This document shows, piece by piece, positions 23,600 to 33,700 of a stretch of 36,321 nt of DNA. The stretch covers positions 1-36,321 of IMG/VR virus record IMGVR_UViG_3300005613_000206; one strand, given 5' to 3'. The stretch's first letter is position 1; each line of letters starts with the position of its first letter. A program made the translations under genes and the position numbers. Source of the DNA: a virus. The notes below the pieces were generated by a model. The model made no database searches. It was not told the origin of the DNA and saw nothing but the letters and a program-made list of their open reading frames with translations.

Positions 23600-24529
23600 C
23601 TATATAGACATAATTTGCTCAACTAAGCTATCAATCTGCTCGATCTTACGAGCTTCAACAGACAACTTGTGAACTTCTTCTTTCGTCATATCTCCCAAAT
23701 CTTTGTCAATCTGAGGATATGTCATTTCTCTCACTTGAATTCCGTATTTTAGTAATAAGTTTTTGATATTTAGCGATTTGTATTTGGCGTCAGGATCAAG
23801 AGCGAGCAAGACGGGAGTGTCGTGCTTTGCGATTTTCCTAAAAAGTTTTGAGTTTTCTCTTATTGTTGAGCCGAGAATTGGAACTGCGTTTGTTGTCTTA
23901 ATAGCATCGAAGACACCTTCTACAATTGTTATTTCTTCATCGAAGTCTAAGTAAAGTTCGTTAAAGATTATATCACGACTCACGGAAGGGTTCAAGTATC
24001 TTCTGTAATCATTTGTAAACGTTCTGGCGACAAAGTAATTAAGGTCTCCGCTTGCGTTAAAAGAAGGAATAATAATGCGACCATCATAAGGACCGCCTGA
24101 GCAGTATCCTATTTTCCATCGAAGAATGTCGATCTCGTCAATTCCTCGCTTTTTGAGATAAGCCAAAGGTCTTCGTGATTTGTTTTTATTACACAAACTC
24201 ACAAAGTTAGGCGGCATTTCCAAAATTTGTTCTCTTGCTTCCTCTTGTTCGTCCTCCGCGAAAAGAGATTCGAAGTCTGTTAGGTCTGTTCTCGTTCCAG
24301 AAATCACTTTCCAGCGCTGCTGGTCATCGATGGAACCAAACTTGCGAATGATTCTGTAAAGATTTTTACCACGAGCATCGCAGATCCAACACTTGTAGAC
24401 GCCCTTCTCGACGTTGACGGAAAGCTTGTTCTTGTGGTGACCACAATACGGACACTTAAACAAGTATTCCGTGTTTGACATATAATACGCGCCGAGCACG
24501 TTCTGTAAAATTGAAAGCTTTTCCGTCAT
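23600..24529 (-). CDS. DNA primase, DnaG-type (zinc-binding and TOPRIM domains)
   Basis: The 309-residue product has an N-terminal zinc-binding module with CPYC at 26-29 and CWIC at 47-50, the usual primase spacing. A TOPRIM domain follows, with IVEGVFDA (Glu204) and LLALDPDA (Asp245, Asp247), and then DKDLGDM near 275-281. It makes RNA primers for lagging-strand synthesis. It lacks a DnaB-like helicase domain, so a separate helicase must exist elsewhere. It is shorter than bacterial DnaG and closer in size to phage primases. The start at 24529 lacks a strong ribosome-binding site; an in-frame ATG at residue 17 is a possible alternative that keeps both Cys pairs. It lies between the resolvase and the SbcD-SbcC gene. 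Confidence 0.92.
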   Translation of the reverse strand: MTEKLSILQNVLGAYYMSNTEYLFKCPYCGHHKNKLSVNVEKGVYKCWICDARGKNLYRIIRKFGSIDDQQRWKVISGTRTDLTDFESLFAEDEQEEAREQILEMPPNFVSLCNKNKSRRPLAYLKKRGIDEIDILRWKIGYCSGGPYDGRIIIPSFNASGDLNYFVARTFTNDYRRYLNPSVSRDIIFNELYLDFDEEITIVEGVFDAIKTTNAVPILGSTIRENSKLFRKIAKHDTPVLLALDPDAKYKSLNIKNLLLKYGIQVREMTYPQIDKDLGDMTKEEVHKLSVEARKIEQIDSLVEQIMSI

Positions 24530-24560
24530 ACAAACAACTTAACGTGCCTCAACCTGTCTG

Positions 24561-25079
24561 TCAAGGATTATTTTCACCCAAAATGGCTTTACCTGCCCTT
24601 GCGACGACCACTGCGTCGGCGATATCGTAGCAATACTTTTGGATATTGCCCGCTCTGGTGTATACAATCTCAAACTCATTTTTTTCAATCATGTGCTCCA
24701 TGACGACATCTTTTGCCTTTTTGCCTCTGGGGACTTTTATGTCTACTTTGGACCTTGCGGAGATTGGAGCGATGTATTCTGGCTTCAATCCAAAAGTCTG
24801 ATAACATTGCCAAGAGACTGTGCCGTTAAATCTTTGAAGGATTGACATCGTTTTCGCCGTTGAGCCGCCGCGCTTAAAGAACATCAAGGCTTGCTCGATA
24901 AAAATATGCTCAATCTTATGAGTTTCACAAAGATTTTTTAGATACTCTTCTGTTTTCTGAGCTTTCTCAAAGAAGTCTCCTGCTTTTCGCAAATCAATAT
25001 AATCTGCCAAAACAATTTCTTCGTCTTTCAAAACACAAACACCAATAATGCTTGTGCTTATATCAAGTCCTAAAATCAT
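24561..25079 (-). CDS. RuvC-like Holliday junction resolvase
   Basis: The 172-residue product has the RuvC-type RNase H fold pattern: GLDIST with Asp6 near the start, IFIEQ with Glu62, and YDIADA with Asp152 and Asp155 near the C-terminus, spaced as in RuvC. A basic segment (RSKVDIKVPRGKKAKD, 109-124) is typical of the DNA-binding loop region. It cuts branched DNA; in phages such nucleases debranch DNA before packaging, as T4 endonuclease VII does. The ATG is only 3 nt after the stop of a structural gene, with no clear ribosome-binding site, so translation is probably coupled. The primase and SbcD-SbcC genes follow. Confidence 0.9.
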   Translation of the reverse strand: MILGLDISTSIIGVCVLKDEEIVLADYIDLRKAGDFFEKAQKTEEYLKNLCETHKIEHIFIEQALMFFKRGGSTAKTMSILQRFNGTVSWQCYQTFGLKPEYIAPISARSKVDIKVPRGKKAKDVVMEHMIEKNEFEIVYTRAGNIQKYCYDIADAVVVARAGKAILGENNP

Positions 25080-25082
25080 ATA

Positions 25083-26249
25083 TTAGAAGTCCACTTTCAA
25101 TTTAAATGTGTATTGCTGATTCTCAGTCTTTTTAACCGGCTTAGCAACTGTTGCGATACCGATGAGGTTCTTGTTCTCGTCATAAATGCCGATTTTTGAA
25201 ATATAAGTTGTCTTTTGGAAAGAGCCTGTTGGGTCAGGGTATGGAGAATAGGTTGTATTCTTGATTTGCTGTTCTGGCTCGACATACCCAAGAGAACCCG
25301 TTGAAGGATTCTTATTTTGACCATACTCAACATAAGTTGGATTATTTGAGTGATTGAATTCACCCTTCTCAGCATGAGCGAAAAGAGTAACCACAGGGAC
25401 ATTATTCTGTCCAAGAAAATCCATTTCATAACTGGAAGATGGGATGATGCCTGGTGTGCTTCCATCATTTGCTCCAACGCCATAAAACAACCAAGAAGAA
25501 GTTTGAAAGTTGGAAATATCATCCAAATAGTTTCTTCCAATACCAGTTTCTAATGGCCAAGAGCCTGTGAGAATGACAAACCCTTCTTTATACAATACAG
25601 AGCCAGCCACAGAACCAGAGCCGGTGCTTCCGGACGGTCCAGTCTGGATGAGATCTCCGTTTTGCCTTGTATCTTGAAGTCTGCCTATCAGACTACCTGA
25701 TATATAAAATTTAAGATCGACTGTGCCTTTCTTGATCGCCGAGCCATAAAAGACCGATGGTATTGAAATTAGATTTAATCGATCATCTGATTTATCGCCA
25801 AGACTGGAACTATACGCATAGTGCGGACTCAGATACTTATAATAATTTAAAGTGTTTTTAAGAGCAGCAACGTGGGGTCTTGCTTCGCCCTGCTGGTAAT
25901 ATTCTCTTTTTATCGAAGAAGTCAGAGGATAAGATCCAGTTATAACATCTCCGTATTGAAAATCAGAGTTATATGCTGTTGTCGATACTGTCTTAAAAGC
26001 TGTTAGGGTTCCATTTTTCGTTATAAACGGATAAATCAAGCCAGTGGCTGCCGCAGTTCTGTCGACATTTAACTCATAAGCCGATACGTTACCAGGAGGG
26101 GCGTTTGGTACACTGGCTACAAAAGCGCCAGAAACCTCACCCTGATTTGATTTATAGATTATACTATCGTATATCGCCAAAGAAACTTTTGGGTGAGTCT
26201 TTAACGTGTTGTAGATAATATCATTTTGATTAAATTTCTTGTATGACAT
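25083..26249 (-). CDS. Virion structural protein, related at the C-terminus to the 325-aa protein
   Basis: The 388-residue product begins MSYKKFNQNDIIYNTLKTHPKVSLAIYDS and is Ser/Gly/Tyr-rich with a predicted beta structure. The C-terminal part has a GEFNHSNNPTYVE motif and a final segment YISKIGIYDENKNLIGIATVAKPVKK...KLKVDF, which parallels NEFNYSSNPTYLS and YVTSIGLYSADNELLAVAKLSEPLKK...RVRLDY in the next protein upstream. The pair looks like diverged paralogues, each with its own N-terminal part. A baseplate or tail role is likely from location among structural genes; the family is not recognised. The start lies 9 nt after the previous stop with a weak ribosome-binding site. Confidence 0.78.
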   Translation of the reverse strand: MSYKKFNQNDIIYNTLKTHPKVSLAIYDSIIYKSNQGEVSGAFVASVPNAPPGNVSAYELNVDRTAAATGLIYPFITKNGTLTAFKTVSTTAYNSDFQYGDVITGSYPLTSSIKREYYQQGEARPHVAALKNTLNYYKYLSPHYAYSSSLGDKSDDRLNLISIPSVFYGSAIKKGTVDLKFYISGSLIGRLQDTRQNGDLIQTGPSGSTGSGSVAGSVLYKEGFVILTGSWPLETGIGRNYLDDISNFQTSSWLFYGVGANDGSTPGIIPSSSYEMDFLGQNNVPVVTLFAHAEKGEFNHSNNPTYVEYGQNKNPSTGSLGYVEPEQQIKNTTYSPYPDPTGSFQKTTYISKIGIYDENKNLIGIATVAKPVKKTENQQYTFKLKVDF

Positions 26250-26258
26250 GACATTATC

Positions 26259-27236
26259 TTAGTAATCCAATCGTACCCTCAAAGTCAATTCGTTATTTTG
26301 GTCTTTTTTGAGTGGTTCGCTCAATTTAGCAACCGCAAGAAGCTCGTTATCTGCCGAGTAAAGACCAATCGATGTGACGTAAGCAACAGAAGGATCTGTG
26401 GACTTTTGTTTTGTAACAATCTTACTTCCGCTCAAATAAGTTGGGTTTGAACTATAATTGAATTCATTGTTATTGAGGCGGCAGAAGTAAACTGTGCTGT
26501 TCAATTCTGTTGTATTGTTGAAATCATTATCAACCCACTTGCTTCTTACGTTGTCTGCTGTACCAGAGATAGTGAGTGATCCTGTGAATGATTCATAGCT
26601 ATCGAAAATACCAGCAGATGCTGTCAGAACAGCCACGCCTGCTTGATAATAAACCAAACCAACTCCGGTTCCAGGAGTAGCGGCTGATGCCGTGTAAAGG
26701 ATGCCGTACTCACCAGTTGGAGAATTGACCCTATAATCATTTTGAGCGCCATAATCGCCAATGGTGACCTCAGTTGAACCAGAAAGAACCGTAAGTCTGT
26801 AACTTCCCTTCTTGATTTCATCCTTGGTCAATAGCCTGGAATAATTCAAGAAAACGCAATTTTCGAGTTTTGCGTTATTTCCTGTTGTCGCGAAGTCTCC
26901 ATCGCGGTCGAACTTTCTAATTGAGCCTGTAACATCATAACCAACAAGAACCTGAGCCATTTGGTTGTAAATGTTAAGTTTCTTTGCGTTCTGGGCATTT
27001 GCCGAAGAAGAATAGTTGCTGGTATACCCGTAAGTAATATCAAAAATGTGGTTTGCCGAGGAGCTTAGATAAGGATAATCATAGACTGATTGAAACATTC
27101 CATGAGCATAGTTTTTGATATTGAGATCACTATAAGTTCCAGAAACAATTGTACCAGTAATCGGAATCGCTTCATTCAAGAGCGTTCTTGTTGTTGCGAT
27201 GTCGTTACTCAATAAATTTTTAAATACTGTTGCCAT
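26259..27236 (-). CDS. Virion structural protein (paralogue of the 388-aa protein)
   Basis: The 325-residue product begins MATVFKNLLSNDIATTRTLLNEAIPITG and is rich in Ser, Thr, Tyr and Asn, with many short beta-strand patterns and no membrane segment. It shares the C-terminal NEFNYSSNPTY, IGLYSADNELLAVAKLSEPLKK and final RLDY elements with the downstream 388-aa protein, and both have a middle GxxxYxxGVAVLT/GFVILT strand. The gene is 11 nt after the 302-aa gene with AGGAT as ribosome-binding site. A tail or baseplate component is likely, but the exact T4 equivalent is not evident. Confidence 0.78.
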   Translation of the reverse strand: MATVFKNLLSNDIATTRTLLNEAIPITGTIVSGTYSDLNIKNYAHGMFQSVYDYPYLSSSANHIFDITYGYTSNYSSSANAQNAKKLNIYNQMAQVLVGYDVTGSIRKFDRDGDFATTGNNAKLENCVFLNYSRLLTKDEIKKGSYRLTVLSGSTEVTIGDYGAQNDYRVNSPTGEYGILYTASAATPGTGVGLVYYQAGVAVLTASAGIFDSYESFTGSLTISGTADNVRSKWVDNDFNNTTELNSTVYFCRLNNNEFNYSSNPTYLSGSKIVTKQKSTDPSVAYVTSIGLYSADNELLAVAKLSEPLKKDQNNELTLRVRLDY

Positions 27237-27247
27237 GTTATTTTATC

Positions 27248-28156
27248 CTATTGCTTCTTAATAAATCTAACAGGAATATCCAGCCTTGTTCCTGTTGTCG
27301 CGCCTGTTACGCGAATGTTGGAATCGATATAGTAATAATCTGTGCCGCTCAAATTAACTGTTCCACCCAATTCTGTGAAAAGGAATGTGCTGGTTTGAAG
27401 ATCGATGCTGGCAAGGATTTTAAACTTCAAGAGAGTCCCAAGTGGACCGTCAATGATCATTTTTGGAGATGGAACATCAGCCGGAATCGAAATAGTCTCA
27501 ACAAAGTCTGTATCAGTTCCCAAGGAAAGATAATAACTTGCTATTTGGTCATCGTCGATAAATGAAATTGTAGCAGTAGACCCACCACCTGCGTCGACAG
27601 CTTGGGTAACCTCTCCAAGCCTTGTGTCCAATTCGATGATATACTGTGTCTCCACAAGGTCAGAATCAAGATTTCTTTTTTGAGATACCTCTGTCGTATC
27701 AAGTCCTTGGTCAACTCGAACATATGAGCCACCACTGTTGTCAAAACCGTTAATGGTTCCTCGTACACCATTTAATGCGGTGGTTGTGTCGTTATCAACC
27801 GTAACGTAGAACATGTTGATAGATTCATTCAACTTAGTATCATCGCTCAAATTGGTGTTTACCGCCATTGTTGGCAAGTAAAGCAAATTTGTTCTGGCAA
27901 TCGAAATCAGTTTAGAGTTAAGATTTGCCGTATTATTCGTAAAAGCCTCCAAGACAGGCGTTTGGAGGATTTGTAAATCAAAGTATGCCGACCCACTTGG
28001 GTTATTGTTATCATACAAGGCGTAGTCAATTTCATCGTCACCAAGTGCGAACTTAGCAATTCTGAATGTTCCGTCGCCTTTTGCTAATCGAGCACGACCT
28101 GTATCGGTCAAAACTGCGTCGAGAATAATATCTCCACTGTTATCTAAGAATCCCAT
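27248..28156 (-). CDS. Virion structural protein with MGFLDNSGDIILDAVLTDTGR N-terminus
   Basis: The 302-residue product opens with a motif seen, as I recall it, in structural proteins of T4-like marine phages: FLDNS-x-I-LDA-LT-x-x-G-R near the start, and FALGDDEIDYALYD near residues 36-50. The rest is beta-rich (Ser/Thr/Asp/Asn) with a Gly-rich SGGSYV turn. The N-terminal motif is diagnostic enough to call a conserved virion protein but the position in the particle is not known to me. It starts behind GGAAGG and begins a run of three small-gap structural genes followed by the resolvase. Confidence 0.82.
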   Translation of the reverse strand: MGFLDNSGDIILDAVLTDTGRARLAKGDGTFRIAKFALGDDEIDYALYDNNNPSGSAYFDLQILQTPVLEAFTNNTANLNSKLISIARTNLLYLPTMAVNTNLSDDTKLNESINMFYVTVDNDTTTALNGVRGTINGFDNSGGSYVRVDQGLDTTEVSQKRNLDSDLVETQYIIELDTRLGEVTQAVDAGGGSTATISFIDDDQIASYYLSLGTDTDFVETISIPADVPSPKMIIDGPLGTLLKFKILASIDLQTSTFLFTELGGTVNLSGTDYYYIDSNIRVTGATTGTRLDIPVRFIKKQ

Positions 28157-28224
28157 TAGACCTGTTCCCTTCCTTTACTATGTAATTAGTATCTAAAAAT
28201 TTTAGTTTTGTAAAAAACTTGTTT

Positions 28225-30696
28225 TTAGTTTTTGTTAACTTCAACATTAAATCGAACATTAAGATCGACCTGTTTTCCTGTATGTTTCGATGTCAGCCTT
28301 ATTTTGAACCTCTTGCCAAAAAGAGATTTCTCTTCAACACCAAGAACAATATTTGTTACATCCTTAACAGAAGCGCCGGTACCTAAACTTGATAATGCCT
28401 GATTTATGATTGTCTGGGAAAGTCTTGGTTTGATATTCAAGAGCTTTTTGAGGCTCTTGCTTGCCTCTCTTGGCTTTTCTTGCCTTATTTCATAAACTTC
28501 AAGCAGCGGGTAAACAGCACCACTGTTCTCTACCATAATTAGTCTGTAAATAGCAGATGGGTTTGAAACTTTTCCGTGAATATCGATTGTTCTGAAAGTA
28601 TAATAATATTCTTTATTTGGCTCGATATCATCAACGAACGAAGCAGAAGAGACTCCCCTATTTGATTCCGAAACTGTCAGAACGTTTCTCAAATTTTGAG
28701 AAAAATCTTCTATTTTCTCAGGTGGCGTCTCCATTCTATAAATCTCGTATCTTGAAACATAATCATCTGTTGTGAATGTGATTGGTTCATCAGAGAATAA
28801 ATCTTTCGTATTTCTGATATCATCAACGATAAGCTGTTCAGCGTTGTTGAAAACAACTGGCTGTAATTCGTATTCACCAACAGTTGGACTCAGATTTATC
28901 AAAATCTTGTCTTTTACTCCACGATATGGAATCAAATCAACATTGGGGAATACCGGTGGATCATCGATAATCTTTCCGACGGAAGAGAAGAACGGAACTT
29001 CGGCAATCTTTACAGATGGAGTTGATCGTAAGAAAATATTAGCTTTGTAGTTCTCGTCTGTATTGACTGCCTGCTTTTCTTTTGCCGCCACAAATAGTCT
29101 ATTTCCATAAGCTGTCTTAAAGATATCTCTATCTGTGACCTCCTCTCCATCAAAAGATGGTAGTTCGTATTCGCCACTAAGGTATTCAAACGGCATTGTG
29201 TACGTAACATATTCATATTCAGTTCCGATAACCATTTGACAAGCGAATACCTCATAGGTATATTCTTTATTAAACTTCACCTGCGTGTCCACATACTTGA
29301 TAACATCAATTTCATTTGTGTTTGGAAGCCAAATGGTTTGTATTGGGTCATCTCCACCAGCATATTTAAGAACCTTATAACATATCGTCTCGGAATAACA
29401 CTTTTGACCATCCGAAATATCGATAAAGTTTCTATTATGCCTTTTAATGAATGATTTTAGCTTGCCTGAGAAAATAATCAAATACAGCGTCTTTTCAAAC
29501 TTTGACATCGTGCGAGTGTTGATATTATCCTCGAAATAAATGGCGTCTTCATTTTCTTCTGGTATGGTTCCATTAAAGACGCCTTCAATCCATTTATTTA
29601 TATCAATAAGGTTTACATTGACATTATCCGCCAGTGCTGATGCGCTGGTTCTTCTTTGCCCCATTTCATCTTCAACAATAAGTGTCTGCTCGTAAGCTCT
29701 GAACATTGGTAATCTTTCTATGAAGTATGTACTGCTGCTCGCCTCTGTCTGTGGGGCATCAGATAAATAAGAGAACAAAGATTTACTTAGCTTGGAATCT
29801 TGAAGAATTTCTGTTACTTCATTAGCAGAATCTGTTGTGAATTGAAGTTCGGTATACATCGGGAAAAATGCTTTATATTCATCCCCTGTTTTCAGAATTT
29901 CGTTGCTATCAACATCGAAAATAATATTCTTCATGTAAGACGCAACTTCATCCAAGTTCGCATCTTCTTGGGCGTTTCCAAACCCATCAAAGTAACTGAA
30001 ATAATCTATGTTTGTTTCGCTCTGTGGTTTGTCGGAAAAGGTTTTCAACAAGGCTTCGTCAATTTGTCCACCAGCCGTGAGGGCTCTGAAAATCTTATCA
30101 TCGATTCCATCAGAATTCGCATACGACAAGAAGTTATACAAGTTTGGTAAAACATTCTCCGAAGAGGTTCCTGCTTGTATTTTTGTTTCATAAATCTTTG
30201 AGTAATAATTGTATTCGAAATCTGTTCTCTTGTAAACACTCGTCGCTTTGGAGTCTTCGATAAACCTTGTTTGGATCTCGCTTAGAGGATTCTCAACATC
30301 GAATGAAAAATCGGAGAACTTTTTCCCAATAGAAGAAGAAATAATTGGAACGAAATAATCAGTAAAGTTTCTATCTTCGTTAAGGAACTTGCTTTTTGGA
30401 GCAAAAATCTCAATCTCTTGTGTTGTTTCAAAATAAGGATAGCTATCCGTTTCCTTAATAACAGTTTTTCTTGGTATGATTCGAAATGTGTCGACCTTTG
30501 GGGTTGATACACGGGCTCTTCGGATAGGAGGAGCGTCTGGTACTAATATGTTTGCTGTTTCGGTATCGCCGTAATTTGAGAAAATAGGTTTTTTGAGCCA
30601 ATAGCTGCCTATGGCTCTGCGGAATAAGTCACCATCGTTAGGCGGAAAACCATAGAAATCCTTGAAGATATATGTATTTTTATTCGATCTTGACAT
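28225..30696 (-). CDS. Large virion structural protein with fibronectin-III-like domain
   Basis: The 823-residue product begins MSRSNKNTYIFKDFYGFPPNDGD. Most of it is aromatic- and acid-rich with no known motif. Near residues 630-725 there is an FN3-like segment: SRYEIYRMETPPEKI, then FVDDIEPNKEYYYTFRTIDIHGKVSNPS. This has the usual conserved Tyr, the P-N-x-x-Y-Y-Y-x-F strand and the G-x-x-S-N-P-S end. A basic beta tail (KRFKIRLTSKHTG) closes the protein. FN3 domains are common in exposed tail and baseplate proteins. The start follows AAGGAA; it lies 12 nt after the 1052-aa gene and was probably expressed with it. Confidence 0.8.
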   Translation of the reverse strand: MSRSNKNTYIFKDFYGFPPNDGDLFRRAIGSYWLKKPIFSNYGDTETANILVPDAPPIRRARVSTPKVDTFRIIPRKTVIKETDSYPYFETTQEIEIFAPKSKFLNEDRNFTDYFVPIISSSIGKKFSDFSFDVENPLSEIQTRFIEDSKATSVYKRTDFEYNYYSKIYETKIQAGTSSENVLPNLYNFLSYANSDGIDDKIFRALTAGGQIDEALLKTFSDKPQSETNIDYFSYFDGFGNAQEDANLDEVASYMKNIIFDVDSNEILKTGDEYKAFFPMYTELQFTTDSANEVTEILQDSKLSKSLFSYLSDAPQTEASSSTYFIERLPMFRAYEQTLIVEDEMGQRRTSASALADNVNVNLIDINKWIEGVFNGTIPEENEDAIYFEDNINTRTMSKFEKTLYLIIFSGKLKSFIKRHNRNFIDISDGQKCYSETICYKVLKYAGGDDPIQTIWLPNTNEIDVIKYVDTQVKFNKEYTYEVFACQMVIGTEYEYVTYTMPFEYLSGEYELPSFDGEEVTDRDIFKTAYGNRLFVAAKEKQAVNTDENYKANIFLRSTPSVKIAEVPFFSSVGKIIDDPPVFPNVDLIPYRGVKDKILINLSPTVGEYELQPVVFNNAEQLIVDDIRNTKDLFSDEPITFTTDDYVSRYEIYRMETPPEKIEDFSQNLRNVLTVSESNRGVSSASFVDDIEPNKEYYYTFRTIDIHGKVSNPSAIYRLIMVENSGAVYPLLEVYEIRQEKPREASKSLKKLLNIKPRLSQTIINQALSSLGTGASVKDVTNIVLGVEEKSLFGKRFKIRLTSKHTGKQVDLNVRFNVEVNKN

Positions 30697-30708
30697 TAAC
30701 TATTTCCT

Positions 30709-33700
30709 TTACTGCTGCGCAACACGTTGATCCAAAAGTGTTTCGTTTAGTGTCAACAAAAATACCCCATCGTATATCGGCATTTGAGACTCAGAATAAG
30801 CGCCGATATTTAAGATATCATTTTTATACAATTCCATTTTACACAATAAAACTCTTTGTGATTCTGTTGCTGCTTGTACAACTTCATCCGTAAGCATCTC
30901 AAACTTTGGTTTCATAATAATATTATTTCCATCTTTGTCTTTTTCAAATCCAGCAAAAACACTTATCTTAGCAATTGTTTCATAATTAAATCTCATCATT
31001 TGGGCTGTTTCTGGGGATTTCAGAGGGTCTTGTTCGAGCTTTGACCAATCATTCTTGACTGCTGTTGTTGAAGCAAATATCAAAGAGCGAGTTTGGTTTG
31101 GTACCTGATCGATGGTTACGGAATCCAATGGAGAATTCCTTAAAGAGTCTACCACATTAACAGGATTTAGCAAGTCATATTGTTGTAAAGAATTTATTTT
31201 TGCGGGCTTAAAGTTACTTTTCTTGCTTGCCGAATCCGAAAATCCGAGGGCTTGCGTTGCCGTTAGGTTGTTGACCAATATATTACCAAGCGCAAACTTG
31301 TTTTCTAAAACCTTGTTTTTAACAGCAGTCTTCTTTCTCTGTTCAATTTCTGAGTTATCCGTCTCGGCTTCATTGAAGGTTCTTGTTTGGATAATTTGAT
31401 TTACAGGATCGGCAGACCCAAAAAGATTACCGGCTGGAATTGAGACAGCAGAGTTTGGCGTATCAGTCGTAGTAGACTGCTCTTCACTATCAACTATAAT
31501 CACGCCAAGTTGAGAAAGCACATTTTCCAAAGCACGGTCACGAGAATCTTGGAACCCTTCTGGAAAAGTATTGGATGGAGAAAAGATGGGAGTTCCGCTA
31601 CCCTGAATTGCTACAATTTTAGCAGCAATAGAATTATAATATGTTGTATCCCACAATTTTGATCCTGCGTCTATTCTACCAAGCGTAAGAGGGTTAGCAA
31701 GTATGTTTGCTGGTGTTAAATAAGCCAATCTTGTTTTGGTAAGATTAAACAAGCTATCATCATTGATCGATACATTATCACCACCTGGTGTTCTCTCATT
31801 GATAAGAGTTTCTGTAAGAGCCTCCATATCCGTCGAGGTCCAGTAAATTTGTGTTTCTTCGTCTGCTCTCCGGAACATATCTTCAAATAAGATTGCTTTT
31901 GTTCCGTATTCTTGTTTTCCTTCTTTTCCGAGGAAATCAAAACCAACATCTCTATAAATGTTGCTATCATGAACATTCTTAAAGAATTTCTTAATTCCTA
32001 ATGAAGAAACTTTGGCTACATTCTTTGTCGAGGATTTTGTTAAATTAAAACTACTTTGCTTAACAATTCTCTTTGAGTCAAGTGTTGTTTCGAGATAATC
32101 TACAACTGAATTTATTATTTTCAAGAAAGCATAAATACCCTGTGAACTACCATTTTCTGGATTCGTCATCGACAACAAATTGATAGCAAGAGTCTCTGTG
32201 TCTTTTGTTTGTCTTCCTGGACGGCGAATTGTGGAGCCACCAACAGGAACAATACTGGAATAAACATCAACAAAAGCATCAATTGATGCTTTCCACGGTT
32301 CTTGTTCTAAGGTCTTGTACTTGTTCGAAAATTCTTCTGAAAAACTACCATCTTCAAGCAAATACCTGGCTGAAAGAGAGTCTTGATAATAGAGTTGTAA
32401 GCCTTTTTGGGCTTCTATCAACTTGTCTAATTGATTATTTAAGAATATCACTGAGCCGTCTTCTGCTTCAATTTCCACACCGTATTGATAAAACCCATCT
32501 GTTACCCCACTCATTTGATTATCGGAAACAGTAAAGGCTCTTGTGTTTTCGGACATTCTGAGGTTTGGAACTTCTTTTAAGGCGAAATTGTTGTTTTCTT
32601 TTTTCTCCAATGTACCATCGACATCAGCAGAGTAAATCAAGGTTTCTTCGATGTTTCTTGAAGCATCAAACAAGAAGGAATCTACTTTTGTTCCAAGTCT
32701 ATTAATTGACTTAACTTTACTAATTCTTCTTCTCAAAATTTTTAAGTTCTTGATCACTGAAAGACGGTAAATTTCTTCTCTTGCTCCAAGCATGGCTGGT
32801 GTGGGATTTGGGATTTCAAAAAGACTACCAAAAGCACTTTGTTGTCTTACCATCTTTCGAAGGTCAACTTGAAATAATAAATTCACATCCCCTTCTCTCG
32901 TTGGTGAGAGGTATGCGGTAGAAACATAAGATTCTTCTGAATCAAAGTGAAGTTGATCTCTGTTAAGAAGTTTTTTGGTGGATTTTTGGAACTCTCTAAG
33001 TGCTGGCTTTAAGTTCGGTAGCGCCTGCTGTGTTTGAGTAATCTGTCTGTAATCTTTTAATATGTTATTCGGGACTGTTTCTTTTCTCAAATTTTTCGAA
33101 GCAGGATTATCTTGTGGTGGTCCTACGAGACGCGGAAGTGGCTTTCCTGATTTATATGTTAATCCATCCTCTGAGAGATACACTGACCCAAGCCATTGTG
33201 CCCCAGTTGTTTCATCATAATAAACATCAATAAATTTTACAGTCTCACCATCTGTAATGGCTCTTTCCTGAGTAACACTGCTTATCGTTGAGGTTAAATC
33301 TATAAGAGATAAGCCATAGTCTGCCGCCATCTGGACAAGATCAGCCTGAACAAATGCCCAATAATTTAAGTGATCTTTTTTCGGAAGATCGAAAGTCATG
33401 AAGTATTTTATTTCATAAATCTTTTGACCAGTGGTTGCCGTGGTACTTGAAAACTTTTTAATATCGAAAGTATTACCACTACCTACAACACTCTCAACGG
33501 AAGTATCAATTCTTGTAAAATCAGGATATTCATACTTGTCTCCTCGACTGAGAATGAATTCGAAAAAGGATGGGTATGTTTCCTTTGTCATGTTTGTGGT
33601 ATGTTCATAAGGCTTATCAGAGTTTAGGGAATCTGTTAAAGTGCTGCTATTACTCTGGAATACAACAACTTTCAGGTATTTTGTGAAATCGCTATTGTAA

